From Microvirga sp. (GTDB lineage: Bacteria; Pseudomonadota; Alphaproteobacteria; Rhizobiales; Beijerinckiaceae), in contig JAPSLB010000011.1 in NCBI GenBank assembly GCA_031181145.1, forward strand, positions 50,665 through 114,664: DNA of 64,000 nucleotides, given 5' to 3'. A model generated the notes under the pieces. That model did no database searches, was not told the DNA's origin, and saw nothing but the letters and a program-made list of their open reading frames with translations. Of this stretch, positions 19,794 through 27,152 are shown in pieces. Both the position numbers and the translations under genes were made by a program. The stretch's first letter is position 1. Each line of letters opens with the position of its first letter.

Positions 19794-19850
19794 CCTGTGG
19801 GCTTTTTTGCGCTGTTGACGGGAACGAGCGGACGGACCAGTGTCCCGGCC

Positions 19851-20231
19851 ATGATGCGCATGGCCTCCATCACTCCCTTCAGGCGCGCCCTTCTGACGGC
19901 GCTGATGGCCTATGCGCTCGTGCTGCAGACCGTTCTCGTCTCGCTCGGCGGCGCGGCCCATGCGGCGCAGGTCGCAGGGCCCGAGGGAATCCTCTGCCTG
20001 CAAGGAGGACAGACCCGGCCCGAGCATGCCCCGGCCAAGGGCCACGATGGGCTGTGCTGCACCTTGAGCTGCCACGGCGGGGGAGCGGCCGGACCCGCTC
20101 CTGCGTTCGTCCCGACCGAGCGCCTTGCACCCGTCACCCTCCTTGAGAACCTGCCGGCGGATCCGTCAGCCGCACATCTCTTCTCAAACGTTCTTCCTGT
20201 CGGATCGCGCGCGCCGCCGCGCCTCGGCTGA
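19851..20231 (+). CDS. Small secreted Cys/His-rich protein, DUF2946-like
   Basis: This is a 126-residue protein with an N-terminal hydrophobic signal segment (LLTALMAYALVLQTVLVSLGGAAHA) and a mature part carrying CLQGG, HAPAKGHDGLCCTLSCHGGG and a C-terminal SRAPPR, a layout seen in DUF2946-type proteins found in copper clusters. The CC-x3-C-H group and nearby histidines could bind a metal. It lies 44 bases upstream of the YcnI-PCuAC fusion, so a role in periplasmic copper handling is plausible but inferred from context. Several in-frame starts exist; the ATG at 19851 gives the best signal peptide. Confidence 0.7.
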   Translation: MMRMASITPFRRALLTALMAYALVLQTVLVSLGGAAHAAQVAGPEGILCLQGGQTRPEHAPAKGHDGLCCTLSCHGGGAAGPAPAFVPTERLAPVTLLENLPADPSAAHLFSNVLPVGSRAPPRLG

Positions 20232-20275
20232 TTGTTCCTCCACCGATCGACCGAACTCTCACAGGACTTTTATCC

Positions 20276-21226
20276 ATGGTGTCATTCCGCTCGCGCGGTG
20301 CGCTCGTCGCCGCCGCTCTTTCCGCTCTTTCCGCGCCCGCCCTCGCCCATGTCTCCTTCGAGACGGCGCAGGCCACGCCCAACTCGACCTACAAGGCCGT
20401 CCTGCGCGTCCCCCACGGCTGCGACGGCAAGCCGACCCTGAAGGTGCGCGTGCGCATTCCCGAAGGCGTCGTGGCCGTCAAGCCCATGCCGAAGGCCGGG
20501 TGGAAGCTCGAGACGAGCAGGGGGGCTTACGTGCGCGCCTATCAGGTGCATGGGGAAACCGTCTCGGAAGGCGTGACCGACATCATCTGGTCCGGGTCGC
20601 TCGACGACGCCTTCTATGACGAGTTCGTCTTCCAGGCGCGCTTCACCGATGCCTATCAGCCGGGAGCGACGGTCTATTTCCCGGTGGTGCAGGAATGCGA
20701 GAAGGGCATCGAGGAATGGGTGCAGGTGCCCGCCGCGGGCGAGGACCCGCACCAGCTCGCCTCGCCTGCGCCAGGCGTGAAGATCGTGGCGGCCATGAAC
20801 GCGTCTCCCGTTGCGCAGACGGCGGGAACGCTCACCATCGAGCAGCCCTGGTCGCGCGCGACCCCAGGCGGCGCGAAGGTGGGCGGCGGCTACGTGCGCA
20901 TCAGCAATAGCGGGCAGGAGGCGGATCGCCTCACCGGCGGCACCTTCCCGGGCGCGTCGCGCGTCGAGGTGCACGAGATGACGATGGAGGGCGACATCAT
21001 GCGCATGAGGCCGGTTCAGGGCGGAATCGAGATCAAGCCCGGTGACACGATCGAGTTGAAGCCCGGCGGCTATCACCTCATGTTCATGGATCTGAAGGAA
21101 CCCCTGAGGGAGGGACAGACGGTGAAGGGCACCCTGGTATTCGAGAAGGCCGGACCGGTGGAGGTGGAATACACCGTGCGCGGCATGGGCGGCGCGGCGC
21201 CCGCCGAAAACGAGCACAAGCACTGA
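20276..21226 (+). CDS. YcnI-like (DUF1775) and PCu(A)C fusion, periplasmic copper chaperone
   Basis: This is a 316-residue two-domain secreted protein. The signal peptide ends ALA-H, so His25 becomes the mature N-terminus, as in the mono-histidine copper brace of YcnI. The DUF1775 domain spans about 25-165 (PNSTYKAVLRVPHGCDG, GWKLETSRG, DIIWSGSL, EFVFQARF). A linker leads to a PCu(A)C domain (about 184-300) with VEVHEMTMEGDIMRMRPV and the terminal GGYHLMFMDL, the His/Met set that binds Cu(I). The tail ends in ENEHKH. The Sco gene follows after 15 bases, so the protein probably supplies copper for Cu-A assembly of cytochrome oxidase. Confidence 0.9.
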   Translation: MVSFRSRGALVAAALSALSAPALAHVSFETAQATPNSTYKAVLRVPHGCDGKPTLKVRVRIPEGVVAVKPMPKAGWKLETSRGAYVRAYQVHGETVSEGVTDIIWSGSLDDAFYDEFVFQARFTDAYQPGATVYFPVVQECEKGIEEWVQVPAAGEDPHQLASPAPGVKIVAAMNASPVAQTAGTLTIEQPWSRATPGGAKVGGGYVRISNSGQEADRLTGGTFPGASRVEVHEMTMEGDIMRMRPVQGGIEIKPGDTIELKPGGYHLMFMDLKEPLREGQTVKGTLVFEKAGPVEVEYTVRGMGGAAPAENEHKH

Positions 21227-21241
21227 GAAGGAGCGTCAACC

Positions 21242-21841
21242 ATGGCTTTCAAGCGTTCCCTTCTCATCCCGCTCGCGGTGTTCGTTGCCGGACTCGGCGT
21301 TCTTCTCGGCACCGCTCTGTTCATCCTCCAGCCGCAACAGCAGCAGAGCGCCTCGCGCGTGCCGATCGGCGGGCCGTTCCGGCTGACCTCGCACGAGGGC
21401 AAGCCGTTCACGGACGCGGATCTGAAGGGCAAGCCCTTCGCGGTGTTCTTCGGCTTCACCCATTGCCCGGAGGTCTGCCCGACCACGCTCTACGATCTCA
21501 CGCAGGACCTCGAGGCGCTGGGCTCGGACGCGGACAGGCTGCGCGTCGCCTTCATCACCGTCGATCCCGAGCAGGACACGCCGGATCTGATGAAGACCTA
21601 TCTGTCGTCCTTCGATCCCCGCATCGTGGGGCTCACCGGAACGCCGGAGGAGATCGCCGCCGTCGCGAAGGCCTACAAGATCTATTACCGCAAGGTGCCC
21701 ACCGATTCCGGCTATACCATGGATCACTCCGCCACGGTCTTCCTCATGGACGGCAGGGGCGATTTCTACGGCACGTCGAACTTTCAGGAATCCGCCGAGA
21801 TCCGCCGCGGAAAGCTGAGGCAGCTGATCAAGAACGGGTGA
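21242..21841 (+). CDS. SCO1/SenC-family copper chaperone
   Basis: This is a 199-residue membrane-anchored thioredoxin-fold protein for Cu-A site maturation of cytochrome c oxidase. It has one N-terminal transmembrane helix (residues 7-30), then FGFTHCPEVCP with Cys75 and Cys79 and a conserved histidine near residue 161 (YTMDHSATVFLMD), the three copper ligands of Sco proteins. The position directly after the copper chaperone fusion supports a copper relay from PCuAC to Sco to oxidase. No oxidase subunit gene is nearby. Confidence 0.94.
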   Translation: MAFKRSLLIPLAVFVAGLGVLLGTALFILQPQQQQSASRVPIGGPFRLTSHEGKPFTDADLKGKPFAVFFGFTHCPEVCPTTLYDLTQDLEALGSDADRLRVAFITVDPEQDTPDLMKTYLSSFDPRIVGLTGTPEEIAAVAKAYKIYYRKVPTDSGYTMDHSATVFLMDGRGDFYGTSNFQESAEIRRGKLRQLIKNG

Positions 21842-21846
21842 GGGGT

Positions 21847-22176
21847 GTGACCTATCTCTATCTGGGCATCGCCATCGTCGCGGAGGTCATCGCGACGTCC
21901 GCGTTGAAGGCCTCCGACGGCTTTTCCCGGCTCGGTCCAAGCCTCATCGTTCTGCTGGGATATGGACTGGCCTTCTTCTGTCTCTCGCTGACCCTGCGCA
22001 CCATCCCGACCGGGATCGCCTATGCGATCTGGTCCGGTGTCGGCATCGTGCTGATCTCAGCCATCGGCTGGATCTGGTTCAAGCAGGCGCTCGATGCGCC
22101 TGCGATCATCGGCCTGGGGCTGATCATTGCGGGGGTGGTCGTCGTCCAGGTGTTCTCGAAGGCGGTGAACCACTGA
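21847..22176 (+). CDS. SMR-family multidrug efflux transporter
   Basis: This is a 109-residue small multidrug resistance protein with four transmembrane helices. It has the essential membrane glutamate at position 13 (YLYLGIAIVAEV), the family motif LRTIPTGIAYAIWSGVG and a fourth helix ending GVVVVQVFSK. EmrE/QacE homologues export quaternary cations as antiparallel dimers using proton motive force. The GTG start lies five bases after the sco stop, preceded by GAGGGG, so it is probably read through from the copper genes although the function is unrelated. Confidence 0.92.
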   Translation: MTYLYLGIAIVAEVIATSALKASDGFSRLGPSLIVLLGYGLAFFCLSLTLRTIPTGIAYAIWSGVGIVLISAIGWIWFKQALDAPAIIGLGLIIAGVVVVQVFSKAVNH

Positions 22177-22201
22177 GCCCGGCCGCCCCCAGACAATGAG
22201 A

Positions 22202-22236
22202 AAAGCCCCGGCCTCGTCAGCCGGGGCTTTCCTTTT
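22202..22236 (+). terminator. Rho-independent terminator after the SMR gene
   Basis: The stem AAAGCCCCGGC/GCCGGGGCTTT with a seven-base loop is followed by a T-rich tract (TTTCCTTTT). It ends the copper/SMR transcript 26 bases after the stop. Confidence 0.88.
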
Positions 22237-22324
22237 CGAGCCTCTGGAAGGCTTCGTTGATGCATCGCCCGAAGGCCGAAACGTCGCCGGGCGGTGCAGG
22301 TTATGCGTTTGACATCCAGGCACC

Positions 22325-22351
22325 GGCGGACCCCGATGCCGGGATCCGCCT
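22325..22351. repeat. REP-like GC-rich palindrome near the amtB 3' end
   Basis: An imperfect inverted repeat (GGCGGACCCCG with CCGGGATCCGCC around a short ATG loop) lies 15 bases beyond the amtB stop. It resembles the inner part of the dispersed palindromes at 36577, 40361 and 43183, and may also act as a transcript end or stabiliser for amtB. Confidence 0.5.
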
Positions 22352-22365
22352 TTCGGGGCCGACGC

Positions 22366-23709
22366 TTAGTAGTTGTAGGCGCGCTCGCCGTGGTCCGCGA
22401 GGTCGAGGCCCTCGCGCTCGGCGTCCTGGGTGACGCGCAGGCCCGTGATCAGGTCGACGATCTTGAACAGGATCAGCGAGCCGATGCCGGTCCAGATGAG
22501 CGTGACGACCACGGCGACGAACTGGATCCAGACCTGGCCGCCGATGCTGTAATCCTCGGCGCCGGTGCCGCCGAGCGAGGGAGCCGCGACGATGCCGGTG
22601 CCGATGGCGCCGATGATGCCGCCCACGCCGTGGATGCCGAACACGTCGAGCGCGTCGTCATAGCCGAGAGCGTTCTTCACGGCCGTGACGGCGAAGTAGC
22701 AGGCCGCGCCCGCCACGAGGCCGAGCAGGATGGAGCCCATCGGGCCGGCAAGGCCGGCTGCCGGCGTGATGGCGACGAGACCGGCGACGGCGCCCGAAGC
22801 GATGCCGAGCAGCGATGCCTTGCCCTTGCCCATGGCCTCCACGACCATCCAGGCGAGGCCGGCTGCGGCAGGCGCCACGATGGTGTTGAGGAGCGCGAGG
22901 GCTGCGCCGCCCGTGGCTTCGAGATTCGAGCCCGCGTTGAAGCCGAACCAGCCGACCCACAGGAGGCAGGCGCCGACGAAGGTGAGGGTGAGCGAGTGCG
23001 GCGCCATCAGGTCGCGGCCGTAGCCGATGCGCTTGCCGACGAGGAGCGCGCCCACGAGACCGGCCACGCCGGAATTGATGTGGACCACCGTGCCGCCCGC
23101 GAAATCCAGGGCGCCGAGGGCGAACAGATAGCCCTCCGAGAACCACACCATGTGGGCCATGGGGAAGTACACGAAGGTGACCCACAGGGCCGTGAACAGC
23201 ATCACCGCCGAGAACTTGATGCGCTCGGCGAAGGCGCCGACGATCAGGGCCGGAGTGATCGCCGCGAAGGTCAGCTGGAAGGCGATGAAGGTGAATTCCG
23301 GAATCGCCACGCCGGCCGTGAAGGTGTCGGCCGTGGAATCGCCGGTCACGCCCGCCAGGAACGCCTTGGAGAAGCCGCCGATGACGCCGCCGAGGAGCCC
23401 TTCGCCGCCGGACGTGAAGGCGAGCGAATAGCCGTAAGCGACCCACAGGATCGCCACCAGGCTGAACACTGCGAAGACCTGCATGAGGACGGAGAGCATG
23501 TTCTTGGTGCGCACGAGGCCGCCATAGAACAGGGCAAGGCCCGGGATCGTCATGAGGATCACGAGGATCGTGGAGACGAGCATCCAGGCGGTGTCGCCCT
23601 TGTTGACGGTGGGTGCGGCCGCGGCCGCGTCCTGCGCGAGGGCGGGTTCGGCGGCAAGGCCCAGGGCCAGCGCGCCGAGCGCGGGCAGAATGGAATGACG
23701 GAACTTCAT
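22366..23709 (-). CDS. amtB: AmtB, ammonium transporter
   Basis: This is a 447-residue Amt/Rh channel. A cleavable N-terminal signal (LPALGALALGLAAEPALAQ) is followed by about 11 transmembrane helices. Diagnostic segments include GLALFYGGLVRTKNMLSVLMQ, the pore-histidine region HMVWFSEGYLFALGALDFAGGTVVHINSG and the C-terminal AEREGLDLADHGERAYNY, which contacts GlnK. It conducts NH4+/NH3 into the cell under nitrogen limitation. It lies 33 bases after glnK and shares the sigma-54 promoter upstream of glnK. Confidence 0.96.
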   Translation of the reverse strand: MKFRHSILPALGALALGLAAEPALAQDAAAAAPTVNKGDTAWMLVSTILVILMTIPGLALFYGGLVRTKNMLSVLMQVFAVFSLVAILWVAYGYSLAFTSGGEGLLGGVIGGFSKAFLAGVTGDSTADTFTAGVAIPEFTFIAFQLTFAAITPALIVGAFAERIKFSAVMLFTALWVTFVYFPMAHMVWFSEGYLFALGALDFAGGTVVHINSGVAGLVGALLVGKRIGYGRDLMAPHSLTLTFVGACLLWVGWFGFNAGSNLEATGGAALALLNTIVAPAAAGLAWMVVEAMGKGKASLLGIASGAVAGLVAITPAAGLAGPMGSILLGLVAGAACYFAVTAVKNALGYDDALDVFGIHGVGGIIGAIGTGIVAAPSLGGTGAEDYSIGGQVWIQFVAVVVTLIWTGIGSLILFKIVDLITGLRVTQDAEREGLDLADHGERAYNY

Positions 23710-23742
23710 CGGATCGGAACTCCGGAAAACAGGGGAAAAGGG

Positions 23743-24081
23743 TTACAGAGCGTCGGAATCGGTCTCGCCCGTGCGGATGCGGACCGCCTTCTCGAGCGAT
23801 GTGACGAAGATCTTGCCGTCGCCGATCTGGCCCGTGCGCGCGGCTGCGCTGATCGCGTCGATCACCTGCGACACGAGGTCGGACGCCACCGCCACCTCGA
23901 TCTTGAGCTTCGGCAGGAAACTGACGGCGTATTCGGCCCCGCGGTAGATCTCCGTGTGGCCTTTCTGCCGCCCGTATCCCTTCACCTCGGTCACCGTGAG
24001 CCCGTGCACGCCGAGGCCGGTGAGGGCGTCGCGCACCTCCTCCAGCTTGAACGGCTTGATGACCGCCATCACGATTTTCAT
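23743..24081 (-). CDS. glnK: GlnK, P-II nitrogen regulatory protein
   Basis: This is a 112-residue trimeric P-II signal protein that blocks AmtB and reports 2-oxoglutarate/ATP status. The T-loop contains KGYGRQKGHTEIYRGAEY with uridylylation site Tyr51, and the C-terminal DGKIFVTSLEKAVRIRTGE matches the second P-II signature. The ATG at 24081 gives the standard MKIVMAVIKPFKLEEV start and has AAGGGG upstream; a longer frame to 24135 is not needed. It is first of the glnK-amtB operon. Confidence 0.96.
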   Translation of the reverse strand: MKIVMAVIKPFKLEEVRDALTGLGVHGLTVTEVKGYGRQKGHTEIYRGAEYAVSFLPKLKIEVAVASDLVSQVIDAISAAARTGQIGDGKIFVTSLEKAVRIRTGETDSDAL

Positions 24082-24175
24082 GGGTTGGCCCCCCTTTGAG
24101 ACGCTGGCCCGACGATGTCGGGCCATGGTTTCCACATGAACCCGCCGCTCAGGGCAGGTGTCGGGAGGGGGTTAT

Positions 24176-24190
24176 GCAAGAAATGTGCCA
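24176..24190 (-). promoter_or_regulatory. Sigma-54 (-24/-12) promoter of glnK-amtB
   Basis: Read on the minus strand, TGGCAC (24190-24185) is separated by exactly five bases from TTGC (24179-24176), a complete match to the RpoN core TGGCAC-N5-TTGC. Transcription would start near 24164, about 80 bases before the glnK ATG. Nitrogen-controlled glnK-amtB operons commonly use RpoN with NtrC. Confidence 0.85.
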
Positions 24191-24219
24191 AGGAATTTCG
24201 GCCAGAAGATTGGGCAGTC

Positions 24220-24275
24220 GCCTCTTTGATAGGCAGACAGCTGTGAAAGAATTGTCCTGTGCCTGTCTACTAGGC
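24220..24275 (-). promoter_or_regulatory. Pair of NtrC-like upstream palindromes
   Basis: Two 15-bp inverted repeats share identical arms GCCT-N7-AGGC, at 24220-24234 and 24261-24275. Both fit the GC-N11-GC core of NtrC sites, though the arms are not the full TGCAC/GTGCA consensus. Their centres are 41 bp apart, about four helical turns, and lie roughly 63 and 104 bp upstream of the predicted start. They look like an enhancer for the sigma-54 promoter. Confidence 0.65.
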
Positions 24276-24331
24276 AAGATGGCTGGAAAGGATTGGGCTA
24301 CTCGCCCTTTGTAACTCGAAAGGTGGAAAAC

Positions 24332-24673
24332 ATGAGCGACGATCCACGCCGGTTCAACATCAGAACGCCGGAAGACAATGTGCTTTGCCCAGCCTGCGGC
24401 TTCCCTGATTATTTCACTGGAACATCTTATGGCGAGAAAGGGCCTCTTATAGGCACCGGCATATGCCCTTGCTGCTTATGGGAGCCGGGTTTCGACGAAG
24501 ATCCAAGTGCGAGCCCTTACGCGGCAACAATCATCCTCGACTCACTTCGGCACTATCGCCGCGACTGGGCAGCAGTGTACGCATGGCGCGGCAATCCGGC
24601 CCTGAAGCCGGCTGATTGGGATGGAAGAGCGCAGCTCGAGCGATTGCTCGCCGTCGCGCCTTTCATGGCGTGA
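24332..24673 (+). CDS. Cysteine-rich CPCC-domain protein of unknown function
   Basis: This is a 113-residue cytoplasmic protein with CPACGFPDYF near residue 19 and GICPCCLWEPGFDED near residue 45, a pattern of the cysteine-rich CPCC family, which may bind zinc. The rest (ILDSLRHYRRDWAAVYAWRGNPALKP) is helical. The ATG at 24332 follows AAAGGTGG. Codon use appears less GC-rich than its neighbours (TATTTC, TCTTATGGC, CTTATA), which may indicate acquisition. It sits alone between glnK and tesB. Proteins of this family are often found with immunity or toxin loci, but none is seen here. Confidence 0.72.
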   Translation: MSDDPRRFNIRTPEDNVLCPACGFPDYFTGTSYGEKGPLIGTGICPCCLWEPGFDEDPSASPYAATIILDSLRHYRRDWAAVYAWRGNPALKPADWDGRAQLERLLAVAPFMA

Positions 24674-24700
24674 GCGCAACGATGTCTCTGGAACTTGGAG

Positions 24701-25561
24701 TTAAGCGGAGCGGTCGCGGATGAGGCCCTCCTGGGCGACCGAGGCCACGAGGGTGCCGTCCTGCCTGAAGATCAGGCCACGGGAGAAGCCGCGCGCTCCT
24801 GAGGCGTTGGGGGTGTCCTGGGCGTAGAGCAGCCATTCGTCGGCCCGGAAGGGGCGGTGAAACCACATGGCGTGATCAAGGCTCGCCGCCTGGACGGTCG
24901 GGTCGAACACCGTCCGGCCATGGGGGATGAGGGACGTGTCGAGGAGCGTCATGTCGGACGCATAGGCCAGGACGCTTTGATGGATGGCGGGATCGTCCGG
25001 AAGCTGGCCGGTGGTCTTGATCCAGACGTGAAAGCGCGGCTCGCCGGGATCGCGGGAGGTGTAGCGCTTGATCTCGACCGGGCGGATTTCGAGGGGGCGC
25101 TCGCGCTCGTAATAGGTGCGCATGGGCTCCGGCATTTGGAGCAGCAGGCCGCCCTTCACCTCCTCCTCGGACGGGAGCTCGTCCGGGCCCGGAACTTTCG
25201 GCATCTCGGCCTGATGTTCGAAGCCGCCCTCATCCACCTGGAACGAGGCCGACATGGAGAAGATCGCCTGCCCGTGCTGGGTGGCCACCACCCGGCGGGT
25301 CGTGAAGCTCTTGCCGTCGCGGATGCGGTCGACATCGTAGATGATCGGAACCTTGGGATCGCCCGGCAGCATGAAATAGCAATGGAGCGAATGCGGGTGG
25401 CGCCCGTCCGCCGTGCGGGTGGCGGCGACCAGCGACTGCCCGATCACCTGCCCCCCGAAGACCCTCTGCCAGCCGCTCTTCGGGCTCTGGCCGCGGAACA
25501 GGTTCACCTCGAGCTGCTCGAGGTCGAGAATGGAGAGAAGGTCTGTCACGGCGCGGGACAT
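24701..25561 (-). CDS. tesB: Acyl-CoA thioesterase II (TesB)
   Basis: This is a 286-residue double hot-dog thioesterase that hydrolyses medium- and long-chain acyl-CoA. LFRGQSPKSGWQRVFGGQVIGQSLVAA at the N-terminus, SLHCYFMLPGD, and in the second half SDMTLLDTSLIPHG and SLDHAMWFHRPFRADEWLLY fit TesB, including the catalytic Asp/Thr/Gln region. I chose the ATG at 25561 because GGAGGA lies about nine bases upstream; the frame extends to 25621. It is divergent from the ubiquinone hydroxylase gene. Confidence 0.93.
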   Translation of the reverse strand: MSRAVTDLLSILDLEQLEVNLFRGQSPKSGWQRVFGGQVIGQSLVAATRTADGRHPHSLHCYFMLPGDPKVPIIYDVDRIRDGKSFTTRRVVATQHGQAIFSMSASFQVDEGGFEHQAEMPKVPGPDELPSEEEVKGGLLLQMPEPMRTYYERERPLEIRPVEIKRYTSRDPGEPRFHVWIKTTGQLPDDPAIHQSVLAYASDMTLLDTSLIPHGRTVFDPTVQAASLDHAMWFHRPFRADEWLLYAQDTPNASGARGFSRGLIFRQDGTLVASVAQEGLIRDRSA

Positions 25562-25728
25562 GAATCGGTCATCCTCCAACTGGGAAGCATCATCCATCGG
25601 CGAGCCGTGCGAGAAGGTCAAGCTTGACGCTGGTCAATGGATCGCTGACACCCAACCTAGTAGAGTCAACGCGGTGCAGGACGAAGCGGTGCGTTCCGAT
25701 GGGCCGCTTCGATAGCGAGGAGAACAAC

Positions 25729-26991
25729 ATGGCTGCAGCAGCGGGCGCGGAGCGGTCGCGCATAGTCATCGCAGGCGGCGGGCTGGCCGGACTCTCCCTG
25801 TCCCTCGCCCTCAAGCGCGCGCTGGCCGATGGAGTCGACGTGGTCATGTGCGATCCGGCGCTCACCCGCGATCCCCACGGGGACCGGCGCTCCTTCGCCA
25901 TCGCGGCGGCTGCGCGGCGGATGTTCGAGGCCCTGGGCCTCTGGGACAAGGTCGCCGACAGGGCTCAGCCGATCCTCGACATGGTGATCACCGATTCCAG
26001 CCTGCAGGATCCGGTCAGGCCCACGTTCCTGACCTTCGAAGGCAAGGTGGAGGGCGAGCCCTTCGCCCATATGGTCACCTCCGGAGACCTCACGGCGCTC
26101 CTGCTCGATGCTTGCCGCGACAGCGGCGTGGACCTGAGGCCCGAGGGCGTGAGGGGCTTTTCCGTCAAAGGCGCCCGCACCGAGATCATGCTGGCGGGCG
26201 GCGGGACGATCTCCGCCGCTCTTCTCGTGGCCGCGGACGGCGCGCGCTCGCGCCTGAGGGAGCAGGCTGGCATCGGCTGGATCACCTGGCCCTACAATCA
26301 GTCCGGCATCGTCGCCACGATCTCGCACGAGCGCGATCACGAGGGCAGGGCGGTGGAGCACTTCCTGCCCGGAGGGCCCTTCGCGATCCTGCCCCTCAAG
26401 GATCACGTCCGTCCCGACGGGACCGTCCAGCACCGCTCCTCCATCGTGTGGACGGAGCGCAGCGAGAACGTGCCCGCCCTGCTGGAATCCCGCCCCGAGG
26501 ACCTGCTGGCGGAACTGGAGAAGCGGTTCGGGCTGCAGCTCGGCACGATCGCCTTCGAGACCAAGCCGCAGGCTTATCCGTTGGCTTTCGGAGTAGCCCG
26601 CTCCTTCGTGGGCGAGCGTCTCGCGCTCCTGGGCGACGCGGCCCATCTCATCCATCCCATTGCCGGGCAGGGCCTGAATCTCGGCCTGCACGACGTGGCG
26701 GCGCTGGCGGAAATCGTTACCGATTCCATGCGGCTCGGCATGGATCCGGGCGGCGCCGACGTGCTCGGGCAATACGAGCGCGCCCGGCGGGCGGACATCA
26801 CCGCCATGGGGATCGTGACGGACGGCCTCAACCGGCTGTTCTCCAACGACATGCTGCCGGTGCGCCTGGTCCGCGATCTCGGCCTCGGTCTGGTCGACCG
26901 GATGCCGGGCCTCAAGCGCTTCTTCATCAGCGAGGCGGCGGGCCTGAGGAGGAGCGACATGCCGCGCCTCCTGAAAGGCGAGGCGCTGTGA
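25729..26991 (+). CDS. UbiH/COQ6-family FAD-dependent hydroxylase (ubiquinone biosynthesis)
   Basis: This is a 420-residue aromatic-ring hydroxylase of the UbiH/UbiF/UbiL/VisC family. The dinucleotide fold VIAGGGLAGLSLSLAL is near residue 12, the DG segment VAADGARSRLREQAGI in the middle, and the FAD-ribityl motif LALLGDAAHLIHPIAGQGLNLGLHD near residue 300. Such enzymes hydroxylate the ubiquinone ring; the exact position (C1, C5 or C6) cannot be read from sequence. The ATG at 25729 has GAGGAG upstream. The gene is divergent from tesB. Confidence 0.92.
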   Translation: MAAAAGAERSRIVIAGGGLAGLSLSLALKRALADGVDVVMCDPALTRDPHGDRRSFAIAAAARRMFEALGLWDKVADRAQPILDMVITDSSLQDPVRPTFLTFEGKVEGEPFAHMVTSGDLTALLLDACRDSGVDLRPEGVRGFSVKGARTEIMLAGGGTISAALLVAADGARSRLREQAGIGWITWPYNQSGIVATISHERDHEGRAVEHFLPGGPFAILPLKDHVRPDGTVQHRSSIVWTERSENVPALLESRPEDLLAELEKRFGLQLGTIAFETKPQAYPLAFGVARSFVGERLALLGDAAHLIHPIAGQGLNLGLHDVAALAEIVTDSMRLGMDPGGADVLGQYERARRADITAMGIVTDGLNRLFSNDMLPVRLVRDLGLGLVDRMPGLKRFFISEAAGLRRSDMPRLLKGEAL

Positions 26992-27091
26992 AACCGATGG
27001 AGAGGGCCGCCCCTCTCCTCAAGTCACGGGATTGGGTTCGGCAACCGCCGATCGCCTGAGGGGCGTCGGAAAAGCGGTGCCGGGCTCTTTT

Positions 27092-27115
27092 CGTATCGAA
27101 TGAAATAACGTATCG
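27092..27115 (+). promoter_or_regulatory. Direct repeat CGTATCG in the RTX gene promoter region
   Basis: The heptamer CGTATCG occurs at 27092-27098 and 27109-27115, spaced 17 bp start to start around an AT-rich spacer, 38 bases before the RTX start codon. It could be a binding site for a regulator with two half-sites. No known factor is recognised. Confidence 0.4.
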
Positions 27116-27152
27116 GTTGGGCCTGCAATCCTCTGCTCTTCGGAAGAGATCC

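Noticed and set aside
19774..19808. Rho-independent terminator at the ftsK upstream hairpin
   Set aside because: The T6 run starts eight or so bases after the stem and no rightward gene ends here; a CtrA box upstream of ftsK explains it better.
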